Of a DNA stretch of 40,326 nt, positions 1-6,505 are shown in pieces. Source of the stretch: a virus. How positions within the stretch are numbered: position 1 is the stretch's first letter; each line of letters starts with the position of its first letter. The stretch lies in the IMG/VR virus record IMGVR_UViG_3300043640_000180, positions 1 to 40,326 of that record; one strand, given 5' to 3'. The translations under genes were made by a program, and so were the position numbers. The notes under the pieces were generated by a model, which had not been told where the DNA came from, made no database searches, and saw nothing but the letters and a program-made list of their open reading frames with translations.

Positions 1-139
1 TCTAAGCCTAAACTAAACTGTGTGTCAGTGTCAAGTGTCTCCCCTACCCCGGTGGCCTTCGAGGTATTGCTATTGGTCATCGATACAGTGTTTAGCAGCA
101 GGATACAAGGCTTTGTTCTACTCACATCTAGGGCATATG

Positions 140-197
140 GCGGCTCACTCGCGGTCGCTCTGCGGTCACTTCGCGGCGGGTTGGCGGTCACTTCGCA
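140..197. repeat. 11-bp tandem repeat array, five units
   Basis: Five head-to-tail 11-bp units start at 140, 151, 162, 173 and 184, and each begins GCGG. The units at 162 and 184 are identical (GCGGTCACTTC). The units at 140 and 151 differ at about three positions and the unit at 173 is the most diverged. An 11-bp period puts every unit on nearly the same face of the helix, as in protein-binding arrays. The function (operator, secondary iterons, partition site) is not known. Confidence 0.6.
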
Positions 198-258
198 CCC
201 GAATTGCATCCGAATAGATACCGCTTTATGGCGTGTGGCGCATGGTGCAAATTAGTTG

Positions 259-288
259 TTGACAGATTCCGAGGGGACAGGCTACCTT
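259..288 (+). promoter_or_regulatory. Candidate sigma70-type promoter for the clamp-loader operon
   Basis: A perfect -35 TTGACA at 259-264 is followed after 18 bp by a weak -10, TACCTT (283-288). It lies about 50 bp upstream of the first rightward gene. The -35 is convincing and the -10 is poor, so the promoter may need an activator, perhaps one bound to the adjacent tandem array. Confidence 0.4.
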
Positions 289-307
289 TGTATTCGCAAT
301 CAGCTCT

Positions 308-332
308 TGGGCATCGCCCAGCACCGAAAGGA
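308..332 (+). promoter_or_regulatory. Hairpin fused to ribosome-binding site, copy A1
   Basis: Arms TGGGC and GCCCA enclose an ATC loop (308-320). They are followed directly by AGCACCGAAAGGA, whose GAAAGGA is the Shine-Dalgarno sequence of the gene starting at 341. The same block recurs at 1599-1622 with one base changed in the loop. It probably stabilises the transcript 5' end or sets translation. Confidence 0.6.
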
Positions 333-340
333 CGTATCGC

Positions 341-994
341 ATGGATTCTCTCTTCTCTTCAAATCCCCTGACCACCGACATACTGACCGAGAAATACAGA
401 CCCCAGCACATCGCCGACTTCATCGGCCTAGACAAACCACGCCGCATCGCCGCCAAGATCGCACACAATCCGCCCTCAAAAGGCGGTCTCTTGTTTCTAG
501 GCGAACCGGGCATCGGCAAAACGACACTCGCGCTTGCCATCGCCGCAGAGATGCCAGCAGAGCTTCATCACGTCGCATCGCAGGATTCCCATGTAGAGCG
601 GTTGCGCCAAGTGGTGAGCAATTGCCACTACGTGCCCCGCATGGGGTTCAAGCGGCATCTCGTGTTGATTGATGAGGCCGATCAACTCAGCGCCGCCGCG
701 CAGCTCTACATGCTGTCCATCTTGGATAGCACCGCACCGCCACCCGATACCATCTTCATCCTCACCGCGAATAGCACGGAAAAATTACAAGACCGCTTAC
801 TCTCACGGTGCATCCCTGTTCAGTTTTCATCGCACGGCCAATCCACACAGACCGCGCAACTCTTAGAGCGCGTATGGCAGTCTGAAGCGCCGCAGGGCGC
901 TGCGCGGCCTAACTTCATTCGCCTGGTCAAAGAAAATTGCAATAACGTCAGGGCTTCGCTGAACGCTTTGGCGTTAGAGCTGCTTTGCGCATGA
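341..994 (+). CDS. RFC/DnaX-like clamp-loader AAA+ ATPase
   Basis: This 217-aa AAA+ ATPase most resembles the small subunit of replication factor C. Visible motifs in order are the RFC box EKYRP (17-21), Walker A GEPGIGKT (54-61), Walker B VLIDEAD (108-114), sensor 1 LTAN (141-144) and the SRC arginine-finger motif (155-157). Family members of about 320 aa carry a C-terminal collar domain for oligomerisation; here only a short helical tail follows the ATPase core. It could load a host or phage sliding clamp during replication, or be a recombination ATPase of the RuvB/RarA type. No clamp gene is seen nearby. It is first in its operon, behind a good SD. Its last 47 bp overlap the 3' end of the convergent HNH gene. 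Confidence 0.75.
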   Translation: MDSLFSSNPLTTDILTEKYRPQHIADFIGLDKPRRIAAKIAHNPPSKGGLLFLGEPGIGKTTLALAIAAEMPAELHHVASQDSHVERLRQVVSNCHYVPRMGFKRHLVLIDEADQLSAAAQLYMLSILDSTAPPPDTIFILTANSTEKLQDRLLSRCIPVQFSSHGQSTQTAQLLERVWQSEAPQGAARPNFIRLVKENCNNVRASLNALALELLCA

Positions 995-1529
995 GTTGAT
1001 GTGGACAGACGCCACCGCCGTAGTGCTGTTTTGCCATATTGCAATTCCAGCAAAGGATTTGAAGATGCTTCGGAAATCCCATCTTTCGTATGAGTCGATA
1101 CCAGTTGGTTGTGGCGTATTGCGCTCGATCGCTCTTACCGTCGTTACCTATGTGGTCGATGGTAAGGAAAGGCAGTCCGCTCTCTCCGCAGCACACGCAC
1201 TTATTACCGTATGCAGACATCACTTCGACACGAATTCCCGCATTTCTTGCATTCGTTCGGAGTCGCGTTCTCTCTTTGTTTTCGGGGATAGCCATCCACT
1301 TTGTAGCACGCAGCTTGCACTTCGCGCATGTAGCTTTTCCCTTTGGTCTAGGCTCTCCGCATCCACAAAAACCAGCCTTGTATCTCTTGCGGTCTCTCGC
1401 TCTCCGCTTTTCAGCGCAAGTCCCACACTGCCTTTTGCCGGGCGGCGGAAAGGACACAGAGCAGCTACAGCATCGCCCTTCGGCCCTTCTTTTGTCTCGC
1501 CATTCTTGACCCATTGCTTTTGTGTTCAT
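948..1529 (-). CDS. HNH endonuclease-like zinc-finger protein
   Basis: This 193-aa cysteine-rich protein starts at ATG 1529; an in-frame GTG at 1544 is possible, and neither has a clear SD. Several CxxC zinc knuckles fill the N-terminal half. The C-terminal half has a KCVCC pair (about 111-115), IDH (about 124-126) and LCWNCN followed by a CPH end. This is the layout of a common phage HNH-like family with the consensus DH, LCWNCN, CPH. It is the only leftward gene inside the rightward 341-4037 block and overlaps the clamp-loader gene tail to tail, with AT-rich DNA on its 5' side. That suggests a later insertion, for example a free-standing homing-type nuclease. Nuclease activity is inferred only. 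Confidence 0.65.
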   Translation of the reverse strand: MNTKAMGQEWRDKRRAEGRCCSCSVSFPPPGKRQCGTCAEKRRARDRKRYKAGFCGCGEPRPKGKATCAKCKLRATKWMAIPENKERTRLRTNARNAGIRVEVMSAYGNKCVCCGESGLPFLTIDHIGNDGKSDRAQYATTNWYRLIRKMGFPKHLQILCWNCNMAKQHYGGGVCPHQLMRKAALTPKRSAKP

Positions 1530-1598
1530 CGTCACAACTAACACTATTTCATAAAAAAATATAACGTTCGCTATCTAACCGCATAACTCACAACCGCA

Positions 1599-1622
1599 TG
1601 GGCCTCGCCCAGCACCGAAAGG
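1599..1622 (+). promoter_or_regulatory. Hairpin fused to ribosome-binding site, copy A2
   Basis: Arms TGGGC and GCCCA enclose a CTC loop (1599-1611), followed by AGCACCGAAAGGA, matching the block at 308-332. It decides the start of the GGDEF gene: the SD at about 1617-1622 points to ATG 1631, not to the ATG at 1598, which lies inside the hairpin. Confidence 0.6.
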
Positions 1623-1630
1623 AATTTACC

Positions 1631-2260
1631 ATGATGAATCTACCCTCCACCCTCGCCGCCGCTCACGACATCATCCGCCAGCTCGAGGCCAAAAACGAGC
1701 AGCTCGAAATGATCGCCCGCATCGACCCCATCACCAACATCTGCAACCGCCGCGCCTTTGAAGAAAGGCTGTCGGCGGCGTTCCTCTCGGTGCGGCGCAG
1801 CTCGTCGCCGCTGGCCGTCGTCGTCATCGACCTTGACAACTTCAAGCGGCGAAACGATACCCTCGGCCACATTGCCGGCGATCATTGCCTGGGCGCGTTC
1901 GCCGCCCGTCTCGGTTCTCTCACTCGTGCCGGCGACACCGTGGCGCGGATCGGCGGCGAAGAGTTCGCCATTCTCCTGCCAGATGCCAGCGAAGACGAAG
2001 CCGCCCAGCTCTGCCGCCGCATCGCGGAGAGTGTCCGGTATGGCTGCTGCGCTGGCGACCCGCTCACGTTCTCCGCTGGCGTGGCCATGCTGGATTCGAC
2101 CATGCTCCACCCGTCCACCATCGTCGATAACGCCGACCGCGCCATGTACCGGGCTAAGGAATCCGGCAAGGACCGCGTGTGCGTCCACCAGTCAGCCGTC
2201 CGCCGCGCCGTCGATGGCGGTCTCTTCCAGCGCCTCACCCGTCACATCCAGTCCCTCTAA
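1631..2260 (+). CDS. GGDEF diguanylate cyclase
   Basis: This 209-aa protein is a near-minimal diguanylate cyclase that should make c-di-GMP from two GTP. A short coiled-coil (about 8-30) precedes the GGDEF domain. Visible residues are IDLDNF with the metal-binding Asp (66-71), GHIAGD (79-84), the intact active loop GGEEF (108-112) and RAGD (99-102), correctly spaced to be the RxxD inhibitory I-site. No sensory domain is present, so activity would be set by expression and product inhibition. ATG 1631 is chosen from the SD in the upstream hairpin block; 1634 is also possible. On a phage-plasmid this is an accessory gene that could push the host towards a sessile state. The domain call is sure, the role is inferred. 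Confidence 0.9.
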   Translation: MMNLPSTLAAAHDIIRQLEAKNEQLEMIARIDPITNICNRRAFEERLSAAFLSVRRSSSPLAVVVIDLDNFKRRNDTLGHIAGDHCLGAFAARLGSLTRAGDTVARIGGEEFAILLPDASEDEAAQLCRRIAESVRYGCCAGDPLTFSAGVAMLDSTMLHPSTIVDNADRAMYRAKESGKDRVCVHQSAVRRAVDGGLFQRLTRHIQSL

Positions 2261-2265
2261 CCGCA

Positions 2266-2293
2266 GGGCGGCGCGTCAGCCGCCCAAAAGGAG
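2266..2293 (+). promoter_or_regulatory. Intergenic hairpin fused to RBS, copy B1
   Basis: The 7-bp arms GGGCGGC (2266-2272) and GCCGCCC (2279-2285) enclose GCGTCA and are followed directly by the SD AAAAGGAG. The block is preceded by CTAACCGCA and is repeated almost exactly at 2619-2645. There is no U-tract, so it is more likely an RNA-stability or translation element than a terminator. Confidence 0.6.
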
Positions 2294-2298
2294 AAAAA

Positions 2299-2613
2299 AT
2301 GTCACTCCAACAGGTTCCTGAAATTGATCGTTTGGTAGCTACGCGCGTCGTGGTCGATCTGCTGGCTGCGGGTTATCTCATCAGTGTCAACGATGGCGAA
2401 GAGACGGTGTTGATCGCCAGCGCGGACGAGGCTGCGATTGTCGAAGCGATGGGCACCACCGATGAAGAATGGCTTACCGCGCACAAAGATGGGCGCAACG
2501 CTTGCGTCTTTCTGGTCTATGGCAATGGCTGCGATGTCGTCAGTGATTGCTCCGTTAGCCTGGTCGAAGTACTCCAGCCAGCGCAGGAATACGCCGAGAA
2601 ATTCGGTTCCTAA
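2299..2613 (+). CDS. Small acidic protein of a plasmid/phage-associated type
   Basis: This 104-aa acidic protein starts at ATG 2299 behind SD AAAAGGAG in the hairpin block; a longer upstream reading would overlap the GGDEF gene. The segment VVDLLAAGYLISVNDGEE (about 18-35) and VFLVYGNGCDVVSD (about 70-83) resemble, from memory, small proteins of unknown function common on conjugative plasmids and prophages. No catalytic motif, membrane segment or signal peptide is visible. It probably shares a transcript with the GGDEF gene. Confidence 0.7.
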   Translation: MSLQQVPEIDRLVATRVVVDLLAAGYLISVNDGEETVLIASADEAAIVEAMGTTDEEWLTAHKDGRNACVFLVYGNGCDVVSDCSVSLVEVLQPAQEYAEKFGS

Positions 2614-2618
2614 CCGCA

Positions 2619-2645
2619 GGGCGGCGCGTCAGCCGCCCGAAAGGA
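2619..2645 (+). promoter_or_regulatory. Intergenic hairpin fused to RBS, copy B2
   Basis: This is the second copy of the 2266-2293 element: arms GGGCGGC (2619-2625) and GCCGCCC (2632-2638), the same GCGTCA loop and the same CTAACCGCA lead-in, followed by SD GAAAGGA. It sets the ATG at 2652. Confidence 0.6.
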
Positions 2646-2651
2646 TCTCCA

Positions 2652-2843
2652 ATGGCAAAAGAAATGGAACCAGTGAAGGGCATCACAGCATACGCCGCGC
2701 TGCTCGACGCAAAGACGCATCTGGATGTGGCCCTCGCCGACTACGCGATGCGCGTCGGCAATCCAGTCGACGCGATCGACTATGAGCACTTGAAGATGGC
2801 GCAGCGCATTGTGCAGTTACTTGTGGAGGCGAACCGTGGCTAA
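2652..2843 (+). CDS. Small helical hypothetical protein
   Basis: This 63-aa protein starts at ATG 2652 behind the SD of hairpin copy B2. It is predicted to be mainly helical, from its pattern of Ala, Leu and charged residues, with no cysteines and no membrane segment. Its stop overlaps the GTG start of the next gene by 8 nt, so the two are translationally coupled. I do not recognise a family. Confidence 0.6.
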   Translation: MAKEMEPVKGITAYAALLDAKTHLDVALADYAMRVGNPVDAIDYEHLKMAQRIVQLLVEANRG

Positions 2844-3168
2844 ATTCAAGGTCAAAGTTGAAGTCATCGCTAAATGGTCGTATGAGGTCGAAGTAGACGA
2901 ATCCACCGAAGCCAAGGCCGAAGATGTTGCAGGGCGGCAATGGCAATCCCACATGCCGACCGATTTTCAGGTGAACGAAGGTTACATCTCCGATTGGGAG
3001 ATGGAGTCTGAGCAGCTCACCGCGGACTGCCCAGGTTGCGGCATCGAGCACACTGTCCCCACCGCTGAACGCAATCTGGCCGAATCCGATTGCTGGCATG
3101 AGGACCAGGAATACTGCAAACCCTGCGGTGCGAAGATTGAACTGGAGGATAAAGCCAATGAGCGATGA
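2836..3168 (+). CDS. Small zinc-ribbon protein
   Basis: This 110-aa protein starts at GTG 2836, 6 nt after a strong GGAGG; the start is set by that SD. The N-terminal half alternates charged and hydrophobic residues in beta-strand fashion (KFKVKVEV, SYEVEVDES). The C-terminal half has CPGC (about 74-77) and CKPC (about 96-99), a likely zinc ribbon. It sits between two other small genes with overlaps or near overlaps. The function is unknown; nucleic-acid or protein binding is possible. Confidence 0.7.
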   Translation: MAKFKVKVEVIAKWSYEVEVDESTEAKAEDVAGRQWQSHMPTDFQVNEGYISDWEMESEQLTADCPGCGIEHTVPTAERNLAESDCWHEDQEYCKPCGAKIELEDKANER

Positions 3169-3718
3169 GGAATTAGCGCGCGAAATGCTGAATGCGCTTC
3201 TGCTGGCAGCGTTTCGATACCCTCTGCTGCCCGGTCTGGTCTATACATCGCCGTACGATTTCGTTCTTCAGCATGGCCGCAGTTACACGGGCAAATGGGC
3301 GCATAAATACAAGATTGGTGCGCAGAAGATGTGCTTCGGCAATGCCATCGTCCTCTCTGGCCGCTTCGGTCTCAAGTATGTCGAAGGGTTCGCCATCGCT
3401 CCCACTGGCCAAGTCATCCTGCACGCATGGAACGAAGAAAACGGCGTTCTGGTCGATAGCACTTGGGGCAATACCGGCCTGTTCTATTTCGGTGTAGAGT
3501 TCTCTGTCGAACGTGCCGACGATGCGACGTGGAACGGTGACACCAACATCCTCAACGATGAGAATCGCAATTATCCTGTCTTCCAACAACAATGGAAAGG
3601 TGAGGATTATGCCTTGGTGTGGCCATACAGCGACCGATTAGAGTCTCTGCGGCTCGATCATCACATTGTCCCGTCATCAGTTCGTGAGTACCAGAAAGGT
3701 TTCTCCAATGGCAGTTGA
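3158..3718 (+). CDS. Putative transglutaminase-like/papain-fold protein
   Basis: This 186-aa protein starts at ATG 3158 behind GGAGGAT, overlapping the previous gene by 11 nt. It carries KMCFGNA (Cys59), ILHAWNE (His89) and VDSTWG (Asp100). This is the order and spacing of a Cys-His-Asp triad in transglutaminase-like and related cysteine-peptidase folds; the HAW and D-x-TW context is typical. No signal peptide is visible, so it should be cytoplasmic. It might act on a host protein. The fold and activity are inferred from these motifs only. Confidence 0.6.
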   Translation: MSDEELAREMLNALLLAAFRYPLLPGLVYTSPYDFVLQHGRSYTGKWAHKYKIGAQKMCFGNAIVLSGRFGLKYVEGFAIAPTGQVILHAWNEENGVLVDSTWGNTGLFYFGVEFSVERADDATWNGDTNILNDENRNYPVFQQQWKGEDYALVWPYSDRLESLRLDHHIVPSSVREYQKGFSNGS

Positions 3719-4037
3719 TTTCACACTCGCCCAGGCTAACGATCTGGCCCGATACTTCCTCGGGCCGGATTGGGAAGCCGTCTTCCTTGCTCTCGGGTTC
3801 GCACCGTGCATGCTTCGCAAAAATACTAAACCTTTAGGAGTTAGCCTTCAGGGTCCGAACTGGCGTTCTGTCTTTCGCATGGCTGGTGTGAATCTCCCAC
3901 TCCGATCGCAGCACGTCGCCCAGGGCACCAGCGTTATGTTCCGCGAAAAGGCGGTCTGCACGGCGGTAAGCGGCACGATGGCCAAGCGGATCGCCGCCGC
4001 GCTGAACAATCACATCCCGGATCGGAGGGGAATCTAG
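3708..4037 (+). CDS. Hypothetical protein, last gene of the rightward operon
   Basis: This 109-aa protein starts at ATG 3708, 8 nt after AGAAAGGT, inside the end of the previous gene (11-nt overlap). It is basic towards the C terminus, with mixed helix and loop and no recognisable domain. It is followed directly by a strong bidirectional terminator. Confidence 0.65.
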   Translation: MAVDFTLAQANDLARYFLGPDWEAVFLALGFAPCMLRKNTKPLGVSLQGPNWRSVFRMAGVNLPLRSQHVAQGTSVMFREKAVCTAVSGTMAKRIAAALNNHIPDRRGI

Positions 4038-4040
4038 CAG

Positions 4041-4059
4041 TGTGTAAGGTTGTTACACA
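4041..4059. repeat. 7-bp inverted repeat
   Basis: The perfect arms TGTGTAA (4041-4047) and TTACACA (4053-4059) are separated by GGTTG, between the last rightward gene and the terminator stem. It may add a second RNA stem to the terminator or be a protein site. Confidence 0.5.
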
Positions 4060-4087
4060 AGCCCTCAGCCTCGCCGTTGGGGGCTTT
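4059..4087. terminator. Bidirectional terminator between convergent operons
   Basis: The 9-bp stem AAGCCCTCA (4059-4067) with TGGGGGCTT (4078-4086), containing one G-T wobble, sits between the rightward gene ending at 4037 and the leftward operon ending at 4065. T-rich DNA (TTTCTGTT) follows on the + strand, giving an intrinsic-terminator look. The leftward gene ends inside the stem. Confidence 0.65.
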
Positions 4088-4397
4088 CTGTTGGCATCCA
4101 CAGCTCAGGGTGTGCCTTGGCGTCGGCAATCGCCTCCAGCAGCCCTTTCTGCCTCGCGTCGTCCCGCTCCCACTCCAGGTCCTCGCGCAGCTTCGGGGGG
4201 TTGATCTTGGCGAAGTGCGCGGCCTCCCACCAGGTGAAGCCGTACCAGTCGGCCTCACCCTCCCACTGCATCCAGATGCCGCTCTCGTAGATCGCCACCC
4301 TCACCCAGCCTTGGTAGTGGTGCGTCGGCCCGTCGACGGTGGTGCGGAACTGCGCGACGCACGCCTCACCCGCTGGCAGCTTGCTAGGTTCGCGCAT
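4065..4397 (-). CDS. Hypothetical protein, last gene of leftward early operon
   Basis: This 110-aa protein is rich in Trp (WMQWEGEADWYGFTWW) with a charged helical C-terminal half. It overlaps the upstream gene by 14 nt. No domain, signal peptide or membrane segment is recognised. It ends inside the convergent terminator stem, so it closes the operon led by the ATPase gene at 7202-8602. Confidence 0.6.
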   Translation of the reverse strand: MREPSKLPAGEACVAQFRTTVDGPTHHYQGWVRVAIYESGIWMQWEGEADWYGFTWWEAAHFAKINPPKLREDLEWERDDARQKGLLEAIADAKAHPELWMPTESPQRRG

Positions 4398-4641
4398 AAA
4401 ACTTTCTTACCGTCTCATCGTCCTCTTCGTAGATGCGCACCGCATTGCCGTCTTTGTCAGCGCCCAGGTGCCAGCTCACAGACTCACCGATGATTGGCAC
4501 GATCTCGGGGATGCCTACTTTTGCGGTGCCTGTCAGATTTATCCAGGTCAACCCTTCGACCTCGGTTTTTCCCATATAACTACGATTCCAATGAATACAT
4601 CCCCGCAGCGCGGCTCTCATCAACTTTGTAGGCTGTTTCAT
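4384..4641 (-). CDS. Hypothetical small protein
   Basis: This 85-aa protein has its ATG overlapping the stop of the HNH gene as ATGA (4638-4641). It has a basic N terminus and an acidic C-terminal half ending KFYART. I recognise no family. The tight coupling on both sides supports that it is real. Confidence 0.6.
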   Translation of the reverse strand: MKQPTKLMRAALRGCIHWNRSYMGKTEVEGLTWINLTGTAKVGIPEIVPIIGESVSWHLGADKDGNAVRIYEEDDETVRKFYART

Positions 4642-4970
4642 GCGAATAACTCCATCGTCTGTTTCTCTCTTCGTCGCCGCCGCTGCCGGATTTCGAGACG
4701 GTGCTTCAGGTCATAGCGGTTGTGGTGGAGCTGGCACGCGGCCTTTAGGTTCTCCTCGCGGCAATCGCTTTCATCGTGATTCAGATGCGCGACGGTCAAC
4801 ACTACAATCACGCCTGTAAAGGGGTGCCGCTGGCCGTGCCGTGCGGTGCAGCGTTCGCCGTCCAGCGTCTCGAACTCGCAGCGATAGCACGCGCGCCCAA
4901 ACCGGATGCGATCGCTAATCGTTGGCCAGTCCTTTGGATACTTCCTCTTGTTCTCTTTTAGAATCGGCAT
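4638..4970 (-). CDS. HNH endonuclease
   Basis: This 110-aa protein starts at ATG 4970, 7 nt after AAGAGG; a start 24 nt upstream lacks this support. CYRCEFE and CTARHG give a zinc knuckle. LTVAHLNHD followed by LKAACQLHHNRYD is the classic HNH core, with the His of the first strand, a central Asn/Asp and a terminal LHHN. Small HNH proteins often sit with phage packaging genes; here the gene lies in the early operon, so a recombination or homing role is as likely. The call is by motif. Confidence 0.75.
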   Translation of the reverse strand: MPILKENKRKYPKDWPTISDRIRFGRACYRCEFETLDGERCTARHGQRHPFTGVIVVLTVAHLNHDESDCREENLKAACQLHHNRYDLKHRLEIRQRRRRREKQTMELFA

Positions 4971-5145
4971 CGTCCCGCCTCTTGAATACGACATCGTAGC
5001 GCTCGAAGAGCTCCGCGATATCGTTGGTCACATCAAACTTCTCTCCGGTGATCGTCACCACGCCGGGGGCTTCCTCTTTGTAGGCGCGCGAAGCATAAAA
5101 CCTGCGCGACAACGGACTAAAGAACACTCGAATAGGTTTGCTCAT
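4915..5145 (-). CDS. Hypothetical small protein
   Basis: This 76-aa protein has its ATG overlapping the stop of the upstream gene as ATGA. The N-terminal half reads as beta-strands (SKPIRVFFSPLSRRFYA), followed by an acidic, lysine-rich C terminus. It overlaps the HNH gene downstream by 56 nt, which is long but has the HNH SD inside it. The family is unknown. Confidence 0.55.
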   Translation of the reverse strand: MSKPIRVFFSPLSRRFYASRAYKEEAPGVVTITGEKFDVTNDIAELFERYDVVFKRRDDADSKREQEEVSKGLAND

Positions 5146-5717
5146 TTGGCGAACTCATGGCAAGCGCCGCAATATCTGTTGAGGATGTCGCCGGGGTTGT
5201 AGCTCACCGCTCCGCACTCCGGACAGGTGAACGTCTGCTGCTCGGGCGCATGGTTGCTAGACAGGTTTTTGCGTTTCTGCTCGTCATGGCATCCGGCGCA
5301 TTGAATGGTGCAGATATCCCGCACATTCGCCGCAGTGCCACTACACCAAAACCCGTTGCCTGTAGCGTCTGCTAGTAGCGCGGCGGTCTCAGGATGGACC
5401 TTGCGAATCATTGCTTGGGCCTCTTTGTAAAATTCCTCCTGGCACTCGTCTTTGAAGCAATAGCGGAATAGCGCAGTTGCCCATCCGCCCTCCTGGGTGA
5501 TGAGGTCGCCGCAGTGTCCGCAAATGACGCCGTTGATCGTCTTCACCTTCTGCAGCAGCAGCATGGCCAGATGGGTAGCCTGGGCGGGCGAAAACACAAT
5601 ATGCCCGCAGCCCTCGGCGTCGGGTTCAAGGTACGGGTGATTGATAACGATATTCTGGCCGTCCTCCGTCATTGCAACGATCAGCTCTTTGGCTCCGGGT
5701 TTGGTCTCGACTGCCAT
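5142..5717 (-). CDS. Multi-zinc-ribbon hypothetical protein
   Basis: This 191-aa protein starts at ATG 5717 behind GGAGGAG; a GTG 6 nt upstream is less likely. Cysteine pairs occur as ICGHCGD, CFKDEC, CAGCH, CPECG and CGACH, giving two or three zinc ribbons, the last at the C terminus. The ATG overlaps the previous stop as TGATG. Zinc-ribbon proteins of this kind often bind nucleic acid or polymerase, but no specific function is claimed. Confidence 0.65.
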   Translation of the reverse strand: MAVETKPGAKELIVAMTEDGQNIVINHPYLEPDAEGCGHIVFSPAQATHLAMLLLQKVKTINGVICGHCGDLITQEGGWATALFRYCFKDECQEEFYKEAQAMIRKVHPETAALLADATGNGFWCSGTAANVRDICTIQCAGCHDEQKRKNLSSNHAPEQQTFTCPECGAVSYNPGDILNRYCGACHEFAK

Positions 5718-5920
5718 CAGCACTCCTCCTCGTCCAGCGTAAGGTCGCAGATGTCGTCCACGATGTTCCTTAGATCGTCGGCTGCACCTCCCGCGCTCAT
5801 GAGAAATTCTGGCGTGCGGACCTCTTCGTTTACAAAGTCCCGAATCTCGTCGGCCTTGGCCCGACAGAAATCCGCAGCTTGGTTCAGCAATTCATTTACC
5901 TTGATCGCGTCCGCTGACAT
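5717..5920 (-). CDS. Small acidic helical protein
   Basis: This 67-aa acidic, helical protein ends LDEEEC. It starts at ATG 5920, overlapping the previous stop (TAATG), with SD AAGGAGAA. No family is recognised; its charge would suit a protein inhibitor or DNA mimic, but nothing specific supports that. Confidence 0.6.
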   Translation of the reverse strand: MSADAIKVNELLNQAADFCRAKADEIRDFVNEEVRTPEFLMSAGGAADDLRNIVDDICDLTLDEEEC

Positions 5921-6501
5921 TAGCTTTTCTCCTTGTCGCCAAACATCTTTCGGGCGTTGTCCTCGCCTGTCTGTCCCATACGATCGCGCTCGAACTCCTC
6001 GCGTGATTCACCCTCTAGGACTTGCCGAATCGGTGCAGCCAGGTCGATGCGCAGCAACAGGTGGGCGCGGGCGTCGACCTTCGGCCCTGTAAATCCGTTT
6101 CCTCGGCAGTCGATCACCTTCCCGTCGATCGCGCTGGCCTCGATCGCGTCGGCGAGCTGGCGCAGGCCTGCGGCAAGGTTCTTGTCGAGCGCCGCCTGTA
6201 TCTCGTCGGGAGTGAAGATCGAGATTGCTGGAGTGGTCTGCTGTAACTCCACGATTTTCTTTGCGGAAGTCATAACATCTTCAGCAACGCCAGCTGCGTC
6301 TGCGGCTAAGCTCGTAGCTCGAAACGCCAAGCATGCAAGCGTAATTGCATACTGATTCGACACCGCGTAGGTCAGCTCCCCTCCAGCCCAGGCCTCGGCG
6401 ATCATCTCGATGGTGGATGGCCTCAATGAAGCAGCTTCAGATGTGTTCATAGCTGCACCCCTCGCAGCTATTAACCGTTCTTCGTGCGTGAACTCTCTCA
6501 T
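5920..6501 (-). CDS. Hypothetical helical protein
   Basis: This 193-aa protein starts at ATG 6501 behind GAGGTAG. It is Ala-rich and helical in the first two thirds, followed by a short beta section (VIDCRGNGFTGPKVDARAH) and a charged C terminus. The FTGP codons contain one of three exact copies of a 13-bp word seen in this window. The stop overlaps the next ATG. No known family is recognised. Confidence 0.65.
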   Translation of the reverse strand: MREFTHEERLIAARGAAMNTSEAASLRPSTIEMIAEAWAGGELTYAVSNQYAITLACLAFRATSLAADAAGVAEDVMTSAKKIVELQQTTPAISIFTPDEIQAALDKNLAAGLRQLADAIEASAIDGKVIDCRGNGFTGPKVDARAHLLLRIDLAAPIRQVLEGESREEFERDRMGQTGEDNARKMFGDKEKS

Positions 6502-6505
6502 TTTT

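Larger units (their letters stand above)
1..340. other. Gene-free region upstream of the rightward operon
   Basis: No convincing gene lies here; the two open frames through it have no ribosome-binding site and are rich in tandem-repeat codons. It holds an 11-bp tandem array (140-197), a candidate promoter (259-288) and the hairpin-RBS of the first gene (308-332). If the molecule is circular it is continuous with the gene-free origin region at 39708-40326. Confidence 0.7.

Noticed and set aside
1598-1630. Earlier ATG for the GGDEF protein
   Set aside because: This ATG lies inside the hairpin of the hairpin-RBS cassette and lacks an SD; ATG 1631 follows GAAAGGA.
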